Of a stretch of DNA of 10,468 nucleotides, positions 5,237-10,468 are shown one piece after another (position 1 is the first letter of the stretch; each line of letters starts with the position of its first letter). The notes below the pieces were generated by a model. The model made no database searches. It saw only the letters and a program-made list of their open reading frames with translations, and had not been told where the DNA came from. Location: contig JAPLGJ010000133.1 in the NCBI GenBank assembly GCA_026390215.1, positions 1-10,468 on the forward strand, written 5' to 3'. The DNA is from Caldisericota bacterium. Lineage in GTDB: Bacteria; Caldisericota; Caldisericia; Cryosericales; Cryosericaceae. The position numbers and the translations under genes were made by a program.

Positions 5237-7723
5237 CTATTGCATCCAGGAACGGATTTGTTTCTCTACGTCGGCCAGTCGGTCGCGTTCACGTTCGTCC
5301 GTCGTATAGCTGGAATAGATGTGTAGTACCGGCCGATCCTTGTCAGGCAGCACGAGTGTGTACCCGTCTTCCTCGCGTTCCTTGACCCCTTCGACGAACT
5401 CAGCCGTGTCACGATGCAGCTCGCTCATGCGGCGCATGATCGTTCCCTTGGACTCCCACGGGCATGGCAGTTCGATGTGACTGGGATCCCGAACCGGTGT
5501 TTCCTGTTTCAGCGTGACGAGGTCTTCCCCTGTCTTGGCAAGAGTCTCAAGGAGAAAACCGATGGACAGCATACCGTCATAGAAGGGGAGAGTGCGGGAG
5601 AAGATGAAGCCTCCCAGGATGTCCGCGCCGGCGTCGGTGTTTGTCGCTTCGCGGATGATGTTGCGTGGCAGAGTCGAGCACCAGTGCACATCGATACCCT
5701 GGTCCTTGACGTACCGTTCCAGCTCGATGGATGCCGTAATGGGAAGGGTTACCGAGTTCAGGACCCCGGCCCGATGCCTGGAGCCAATCATGAGTGCCGT
5801 GGCACGAGTATCTGAAAGGATCTCACCGCTCCGGTCCACGATGAAGACCTTCTCGCCGGACGCGTCCAGGATCACGCCGAACGATGTTCCCAGCGATTTG
5901 ACCATGGAAGACAGCTTCCGCTTGGCGTCCCGGAAATCGGACGCCGTCCTTACCGCCCTTCGCCCGTCAGCGTAGGCGTTCAGCGAGATGATCTCGAGGC
6001 CAAACTCTCCTGCAATGGCAGGAAAGAGCTGGACGGGGGTGCCATACGAGTAGTCGATGACGAAGCGAATGCCAGACGACTGGATCGCGGCTACATCCAG
6101 AGAGCTCAGGAAGTAGTCACGGTAAGACTCTACCACACGAGGTGGAATATCGATGGTCCCCACCTCTTCGACGTCGGCGCGGGCAAATTCCTCCCGGAAG
6201 AACAGGCGCTCGATGGCTCCTTCCTGCGCGGTGGAGAGATCGAACCCTGATCGGTCATAGAATCGTATCGTCGTGAGCCGGCGATCGAAGGGCGAGCGCA
6301 CGACGTGAACGCCACCGCTGCCCGCGAACGACTTTACGGCGAACCGTGCCAGGGGCACCGGGGCTGCCTGAAGGTCCATGACGCGTACGCCGGCGCTCAT
6401 GAGACCCCCGATGACCGAACGTTTGAGCATGCGTGAGGACTGGTGGTCATCTCGTGCAGTGAAGACGACTGAACCCTTGCCAAGGAACGTACCATAGGCG
6501 CAGCCCAGCTTGGCACACATCTCCGGAGTGACTTCGACGTTGTTGACACCGATGATGCCATAAGAGCCAAACAAGGCTCTTGACCAGGCCTTGCCCCAGA
6601 CGACGTTACTCGTGACGGTGGAACCTGGTTCGACCGTCTTGCCCGGCCAGATCTGGACCTGGGATTTGCGGACAGATCCCTGTCCAATGATGCAATCGTC
6701 AGCCACGGTGTTGTCACCCTCGAGAAGGACGTCCTTGCCGACGTGGACGTTCTTGCCGACGATCGAGTTGAAGATACGGGCTCCAGACTCTACGACGACG
6801 CCATCCCACAGGACTGAGTTGTCGATGTCTGCTCCGCTCTGTACAACGGCGTGGTCGCCGATGAAAGAGCTGCGCAGGTGTGCCTCGCCGACAGTCGTGT
6901 CCTTGCCGATGAGGACCGAGCCATCAAACCCCTTGAAGCTCGCAATCTTGCTTCCTTCACCAACCCAGACATCACTGCCGATGCGGCCGATGCGTTCGCC
7001 TTGGGGCTCAAGGTCGACCTTTCCTTTCAGCACGTCTCCGTGCGCATGTTTGTACTCGCGGATGTTGCCGACATCGCGCCAGTAGCCAGGAGCGATGTAC
7101 CCGAACAGCGGCTGGTTGTGCGCCAGCAGGGTCGGGAACAGGTTCTTGGAGAAGTCGGCCTCCTTGTCCTCGGGAATGTCATTCCACACGGAAGGCTCCA
7201 GGACATAGATCCCGGTGTTCACAGTGTCAGAGAAGACCTCTCCCCACGATGGTTTCTCGAGGAAACGTACAATATGCCCTTCGGGGTCGGTGATGACGAT
7301 GCCGTACTCGAGAGGGTTCTCCACCCTCGACAACGTGATCGTCGCAGCTGCCTTGTGTTCGCGATGATACTGAACTGCCTTGGTGAGGTCGATGTCGGTG
7401 ACGATGTCGGCGGCAATGACAAGGAACGTTTCCTGCAGACTGGCTCGTGCAAGCCCGACGGCTCCGGCGGTTCCAAGGTCCTCCTGACTGGTGACGTACT
7501 CGATCTTCACACCGAAATCGCTGCCATCACCGAAGTAGCTGCGTATAGCGTCGGGCTGGTGATACAGAATGACAACGAGGTCATCAAACCCGTGCTTCTT
7601 GAGCAGTCGTATGATGTGCAGCATCATGGGACGGTTGGCGAATGGAACCATCGGCTTCGGGAGATTGATGGTCAATGGGCGTAAACGGGTACCAAAACCT
7701 CCTGCCAGGATGACAGCTTTCAT
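5237..7723 (-). CDS. Sugar-nucleotide pyrophosphorylase / left-handed beta-helix / degenerate phosphomannomutase fusion
   Basis: An 828-residue cytoplasmic protein of the type annotated as mannose-1-phosphate guanylyltransferase/phosphomannomutase. Residues 1-~235 are a nucleotidyltransferase joining an NTP and a sugar-1-phosphate to make an NDP-sugar plus pyrophosphate: GGFGTRLRPLT (8-18), PKPM (22-25), DLGTAGAV (82-89), acidic AADIVTD (104-110), FLEKP (154-158), NTGIYVLEP (169-177), YWRDVG (214-219). Residues ~245-375 are hexapeptide repeats of a left-handed beta-helix. Residues ~380-828 have the phosphohexomutase fold, but its four active loops are damaged: VRSPFD (475-480) for TASHNP, LDASGEK (619-625) for LDPDGDR, GADILGG (699-705) for GGEQSGH, and DKDRP (794-798) for SGTEP. 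The ATG overlaps the glgA stop by 4 bases and has GGAGGT 6 bases upstream. In a glycogen operon lacking glgC, the product could be GDP-mannose, GDP-glucose or ADP-glucose; the sequence alone does not decide. The mutase half may be regulatory or structural. Confidence 0.9.
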   Translation of the reverse strand: MKAVILAGGFGTRLRPLTINLPKPMVPFANRPMMLHIIRLLKKHGFDDLVVILYHQPDAIRSYFGDGSDFGVKIEYVTSQEDLGTAGAVGLARASLQETFLVIAADIVTDIDLTKAVQYHREHKAAATITLSRVENPLEYGIVITDPEGHIVRFLEKPSWGEVFSDTVNTGIYVLEPSVWNDIPEDKEADFSKNLFPTLLAHNQPLFGYIAPGYWRDVGNIREYKHAHGDVLKGKVDLEPQGERIGRIGSDVWVGEGSKIASFKGFDGSVLIGKDTTVGEAHLRSSFIGDHAVVQSGADIDNSVLWDGVVVESGARIFNSIVGKNVHVGKDVLLEGDNTVADDCIIGQGSVRKSQVQIWPGKTVEPGSTVTSNVVWGKAWSRALFGSYGIIGVNNVEVTPEMCAKLGCAYGTFLGKGSVVFTARDDHQSSRMLKRSVIGGLMSAGVRVMDLQAAPVPLARFAVKSFAGSGGVHVVRSPFDRRLTTIRFYDRSGFDLSTAQEGAIERLFFREEFARADVEEVGTIDIPPRVVESYRDYFLSSLDVAAIQSSGIRFVIDYSYGTPVQLFPAIAGEFGLEIISLNAYADGRRAVRTASDFRDAKRKLSSMVKSLGTSFGVILDASGEKVFIVDRSGEILSDTRATALMIGSRHRAGVLNSVTLPITASIELERYVKDQGIDVHWCSTLPRNIIREATNTDAGADILGGFIFSRTLPFYDGMLSIGFLLETLAKTGEDLVTLKQETPVRDPSHIELPCPWESKGTIMRRMSELHRDTAEFVEGVKEREEDGYTLVLPDKDRPVLHIYSSYTTDERERDRLADVEKQIRSWMQ

Positions 7724-9138
7724 GAGGGCACCTCCATGGAATCATACAGTGTGAGATACTCGCGCGCGCTAGCCTGCCATGAGAAGTCGCAGGCCATGCC
7801 AATGGCCTGAATACGTCGGAACGCCCCGGGGTCGGCGTATAGTCGTACGGCCCGCCTCACAGCGTCAAGCAACTCCGACGGCGTCGCGTCGTCGAAGCTG
7901 ATGCCGTTCCCGGTCTGTGTCTTAGGGTGGACATCCTGAACGGTGTCTTTCAAACCACCCGTTCGCCGTACGACGGGGACACTGCCGTAGCGGAGCGCAA
8001 TCATCTGCGACAGGCCGCACGGCTCGAACCGCGAGGGCATGAGAAAGAAATCGGATCCCGCATACATGCGGTGTGCCAGACCCTCGTCGAACTTCTGGTT
8101 CAGCACGAAACGTCCGGGATAGGCAGCAGCTTTCGCCGCCAGAGCCGTCTCGATTTCGGTGTCGCCGGTGCCAAGGATCATCAGGTTCATGGGAAGCGAC
8201 ATCATGTGGTCGAATGTGCCCAGCACGAGATCGACTCCTTTCTGAGCAACCAGTCGTGACACCATGACGAACAAGGGACGGTCGGGTTCTGTCGCGAGTC
8301 CGGCTTCCTGCAACAGACGCTCCTTGTCCTGCAGCTTTCCCGCAAGCGATGAGGGGCTGTATATATGCGGTAGTGCTCCATCCGCGGATGGATCCCAGTA
8401 GGAACAGTCGATACCATTGAGAATGCCGCTCAGGTGCTCACGCCGCGTGGCGAGAATGCCGTGAAGCCCGAAACTGTAGTCGTCGGTCTGGATTTCGCGG
8501 GCATACGTCGGAGAGACCGTATTGATTTCGTCGGCCCAGACGATGCCCCCTTTGAGGTAGTTCACCTTGCCGTAGAACTCGAGGCCGTGGATGGTGAAGA
8601 CGGAACTCGGCAGGCCGATGTCAGGCAGGATCTCGGGGGAGAAGATTCCCTGGTAGGCGATGTTGTGGATCGTCAGCAGCGTCTTCTCCCTGCGCTCAGG
8701 ATAGAGGACGCGCAGATAGACGGGGAGCAGTGCGGCTTGCCAGTCGTGCACGTGGATAATGTCGGCGCCGCCAAGTGCGACAATGGTCTCGAGTGCAGCA
8801 CGTGCAAAGAAGGCGAACCGCAGCCAGTTGTCCGGATAGTCACCTTCGCGCGTATTGTAGAGGGCATCACGTTCGAAGAACTCGTTCTGGGCGATGAAGT
8901 ACGTCTGCTGGTGGCGGAGGACTGTGTACGGCAGGGCCCTGCCCCCCATCGTCAACGTGCCGGTCATGACCTGCTCCAGTGGCAGGTTCTTTGCCATGAT
9001 GGTGCGATAGAATGGCAGAATCAGGAACGTGTCCGCCCCGAGGACATGCAGAGCTGTGGGAAGGCTGCCCGTGACGTCTCCGAGACCGCCAGTCTTGGCA
9101 TAGGGAAGTGCTTCCGAGGCTACAAAGAAGACTGTCAC
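7720..9138 (-). CDS. glgA: Glycogen synthase (GT5)
   Basis: Transfers glucose from a nucleotide sugar, normally ADP-glucose, to the non-reducing end of an alpha-1,4-glucan in the cytoplasm. At 472 residues it is the normal bacterial length. The N-terminal donor motif KTGGLGDV begins at Lys15; HDWQAALLP is at 131-139; IHNIAYQGIF contains His158; NGID..YWDP is at 241-250; VSRLVAQKG supplies Arg295 and Lys300; FEPCGLSQ holds the catalytic Glu372; and a second TGGL lies near 392-395. All residues known to be essential in E. coli GlgA (Lys15, His161, Arg300, Lys305, Glu377) have a counterpart, so the enzyme should be active. Translation begins at a GTG that overlaps the galT stop (GTGA), with TGAGGT 6 bases upstream. 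Its stop overlaps the next start by 4 bases. ADP-glucose rather than UDP-glucose as donor is the family expectation, not shown by the sequence. Confidence 0.96.
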   Translation of the reverse strand: MTVFFVASEALPYAKTGGLGDVTGSLPTALHVLGADTFLILPFYRTIMAKNLPLEQVMTGTLTMGGRALPYTVLRHQQTYFIAQNEFFERDALYNTREGDYPDNWLRFAFFARAALETIVALGGADIIHVHDWQAALLPVYLRVLYPERREKTLLTIHNIAYQGIFSPEILPDIGLPSSVFTIHGLEFYGKVNYLKGGIVWADEINTVSPTYAREIQTDDYSFGLHGILATRREHLSGILNGIDCSYWDPSADGALPHIYSPSSLAGKLQDKERLLQEAGLATEPDRPLFVMVSRLVAQKGVDLVLGTFDHMMSLPMNLMILGTGDTEIETALAAKAAAYPGRFVLNQKFDEGLAHRMYAGSDFFLMPSRFEPCGLSQMIALRYGSVPVVRRTGGLKDTVQDVHPKTQTGNGISFDDATPSELLDAVRRAVRLYADPGAFRRIQAIGMACDFSWQASAREYLTLYDSMEVPS

Positions 9139-10139
9139 AGCTGTACCTCACGCAGGAACTGCGCGGTCTCCTCTGGTATCGTTGGGTTGATGTAGAACCC
9201 GGTCCCCCTCTCGAATCCGGCAGTGTGCGTGACGCGAGGCATGATTTCAAAATGCCAGTGGTAATGGGCAAGACTCTCCGTGTTGAGAGGTGCCATGTGG
9301 AGGACCAGGTTGAAGGGCGGGTCGTCAAGTGCTCCGCGCAGCCGCTGCAGGGTGCGTTTCAGAAGGCCCGCGAGTTCCATAACGTCGTTCCGGGTTGTCC
9401 GCGCATAATCGCTTTCGTGCTGTTTGGGCAAGATCCACGTCTCAAACGGGAAGCGCTGGGCAAACGGCACGACACTGATGAACCGTTCACTGTCCTCGAT
9501 GACGCGCTTGCGGTCGGAAAGCTCTTGCTGGATGAGGTCACAGAAGACGCATCGGTCTTTGTACTCATAGTATTGCAGAGCGCCAGTCAGTTCTTCCTGG
9601 ACACTCAAGGGCACGATGGGGAGGGCAATGATCTGGGAGTGGGGATGCTGCAGAGATGCACCGGCCCGTGCGCCCTTGTTCTTGAACACCATGGCATACT
9701 TGAATCGCTTGTCGCGGGCGAGGTCGACGATGCGGTCGCGCCAGGCCCACAGCACTTCCTTGATCTGGTTCTCAGGCATCAGCGCCATTTCCACGTCATG
9801 GTTGGGAGTCTCAATGACGATCTCATGCGCGCCGATGCCGTTCATCATGTCGTACATGCCCTCACCGCGTTTGTCCATCGTGCCTTCGACTTTCAGCGCC
9901 GGGAACTTGTTGGGGACGACGCGCACCCACCAGCCCGGCTCATTGGGCCTGGAGTCGGCACTACGGTATGAGAGGATCTCCGGCGGCGTGCTTGCCTCGT
10001 TCCCGGATTCGAATGGACACTTGGACAGATCGGCCAGACGGTCCTCCTTGTCTGTCTTGAAGTTGCCTGGGCGCAGTGCACGTTCGGTGGCAATGATGAC
10101 CCACCGCCCAATGATCGGGTCTTTGCGCAGCTCGGGCAT
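9135..10139 (-). CDS. galT: Galactose-1-phosphate uridylyltransferase family protein (HIT superfamily)
   Basis: A 334-residue cytoplasmic nucleotidylyltransferase. Classical GalT swaps UMP between UDP-glucose and galactose-1-phosphate through a uridylyl-histidine intermediate. The N-terminus LRKDPIIGRWVIIATER and WWVRVVPNKFPAL (70-82) are family hallmarks. The active-site motif is HPHSQ (165-169), with His167 as the nucleophile. A second metal site looks complete: Cys197 and Cys200 (CVFC), His241 (KQHESDY) and a His in HYHWH (292-296). The first site is damaged: Cys41 (CPFESGN) is kept but the usual second Cys is Glu44, while His114 and His165 remain. I prefer ATG 10139 because GAGGGG lies exactly 6 bases upstream, as for the two following genes; a GTG one codon earlier (10142) would be only 3 bases away. 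Downstream it overlaps glgA by 4 bases. The glycogen context also allows an ADP-glucose phosphorylase role, as reported for a plant GalT homologue. Confidence 0.92.
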   Translation of the reverse strand: MPELRKDPIIGRWVIIATERALRPGNFKTDKEDRLADLSKCPFESGNEASTPPEILSYRSADSRPNEPGWWVRVVPNKFPALKVEGTMDKRGEGMYDMMNGIGAHEIVIETPNHDVEMALMPENQIKEVLWAWRDRIVDLARDKRFKYAMVFKNKGARAGASLQHPHSQIIALPIVPLSVQEELTGALQYYEYKDRCVFCDLIQQELSDRKRVIEDSERFISVVPFAQRFPFETWILPKQHESDYARTTRNDVMELAGLLKRTLQRLRGALDDPPFNLVLHMAPLNTESLAHYHWHFEIMPRVTHTAGFERGTGFYINPTIPEETAQFLREVQL

Positions 10140-10468
10140 CACATTCCCCTCAGGTCGTCAAGATGCAGATGCTCAAAGACATGGTCTGCTGACCCTTCCT
10201 GTTCAGAGGTGTCGGATGGTTCCCCTTCTGCTGCTGCGAGCAGGTCTCGAACCTTGCGATGATGTTCCAGGAACCTCGACATCCCGTATGAACGAGCCTG
10301 ACCTGTCGTGATGAGGAAAGGCCAGTCAGAACTCTCCTCGAGCAGGATCTCTCGCAGCAGTGCGTCGCCGGCAGAGCCATTGAGGCCTGGAAGAAGCCTG
10401 ACGAATCGGCGTTGATCGCTGTGGATCATGTCCCAGATCCACGAGGTCTCGGAGTTCATCCACGTATC
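10139..10468 (-). CDS. C-terminal end of a GH57/DUF1957 alpha-glucan enzyme, probably glycogen branching enzyme (partial)
   Basis: The frame is open through the window edge, so only the last 109 residues are seen. They carry the characteristic C-terminal segment of GH57-type 1,4-alpha-glucan branching enzymes and related DUF1957 proteins: a Trp-rich start (SWIWDMIHSDQRRFVRL), then LLREILLEESSDWPFLITTG and a helical SRFLEHHRKVRDLL. The SDWPFLITTG block is the strongest identifier. In thermophilic homologues this helical domain packs on the barrel and helps bind glucan. The catalytic barrel with its Glu and Asp lies beyond the window, so branching activity versus amylase or 4-alpha-glucanotransferase cannot be settled here; branching enzyme is favoured by the neighbouring glgA. 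The last ~30 residues are an acidic, low-complexity tail (Glu, Asp, Ser, Thr). Its stop TGA shares its final A with the start of galT. Confidence 0.8.
   Translation of the reverse strand, partial: DTWMNSETSWIWDMIHSDQRRFVRLLPGLNGSAGDALLREILLEESSDWPFLITTGQARSYGMSRFLEHHRKVRDLLAAAEGEPSDTSEQEGSADHVFEHLHLDDLRGM

Noticed and set aside
5222..5243. Inverted repeat GCAAT...ATTGC over the end of the fusion gene
   Set aside because: Five pairs with a 12-base loop and no thymine run; expected by chance.
6851..7684. A 277-codon open frame on the plus strand opposite the pyrophosphorylase domain
   Set aside because: It is antisense to the GGFGTRLRPLT-containing domain and has no independent coding signal.
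8434..9195. A 253-codon open frame on the plus strand opposite glgA
   Set aside because: It lies antisense to a gene with all GlgA catalytic residues, its translation shows no recognisable domain, and long antisense frames are expected in GC-rich coding DNA.
9108..9971. A 287-codon open frame on the plus strand opposite galT
   Set aside because: It is a complement of the galT codons; there is no family motif and galT on the other strand is clear.

Overview
The window is 10,468 bases of gene-dense, moderately GC-rich bacterial DNA. It holds two converging operons, and nearly every base is coding. The gene families (Nup-type nucleoside ABC transporter, ADP-ribosylglycohydrolase, GH57 enzyme, non-enteric GalT, GT5 glycogen synthase, mannose-1-phosphate guanylyltransferase/phosphomannomutase-like fusion) suggest a free-living, probably anaerobic, possibly deep-branching bacterium. 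There is no rRNA or other phylogenetic marker, so the phylum cannot be fixed. A Caldiserica/Cryosericota-like or Geobacter-like relative is only a guess from gene order.

Left half, plus strand (1-5130): a nucleoside acquisition and breakdown operon. It enters the window inside the ATPase gene (1-1098) and continues with two membrane permeases (1079-2116, 2113-3003), an ADP-ribosylglycohydrolase-family protein (3000-4379) and a PNP/uridine phosphorylase-family enzyme (4402-5130). The first four genes overlap one another by 4 to 20 bases, and the last follows after 22 bases. The BMP-type substrate-binding lipoprotein expected for this transporter is absent and probably lies upstream of the window. 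The likely logic is import of a ribonucleoside or ribosylated compound, hydrolysis of an N- or O-ribosyl bond by the glycohydrolase-like protein, and phosphorolysis of the nucleoside to base plus ribose-1-phosphate.

Middle (5131-5236): a 106-base convergent intergenic gap with one clear stem-loop (5160-5180), a candidate bidirectional terminator.

Right half, minus strand (10468 down to 5237): a storage-glucan operon. In transcription order it contains the C-terminal end of a GH57/DUF1957 alpha-glucan enzyme (probably a branching enzyme, cut by the window edge), a GalT-family nucleotidylyltransferase, glycogen synthase GlgA, and an 828-residue fusion of a sugar-nucleotide pyrophosphorylase, a left-handed beta-helix and a phosphomannomutase-like domain whose catalytic loops have all decayed. 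Each gene overlaps the next by 1 to 4 bases, and the three internal starts all have a Shine-Dalgarno 6 bases upstream, so tight translational coupling is expected. No separate glgC is present, so the fusion protein and the GalT are the candidates for making or recycling the glucosyl donor.

The points most worth following are the ADP-ribosylglycohydrolase-like enzyme in a nucleoside import operon, with an unassigned N-terminal region, and the pyrophosphorylase with a catalytically dead mutase domain beside glgA and a GalT with one damaged zinc site. I found no mobile element, CRISPR array, tRNA, rRNA, riboswitch or phage gene.
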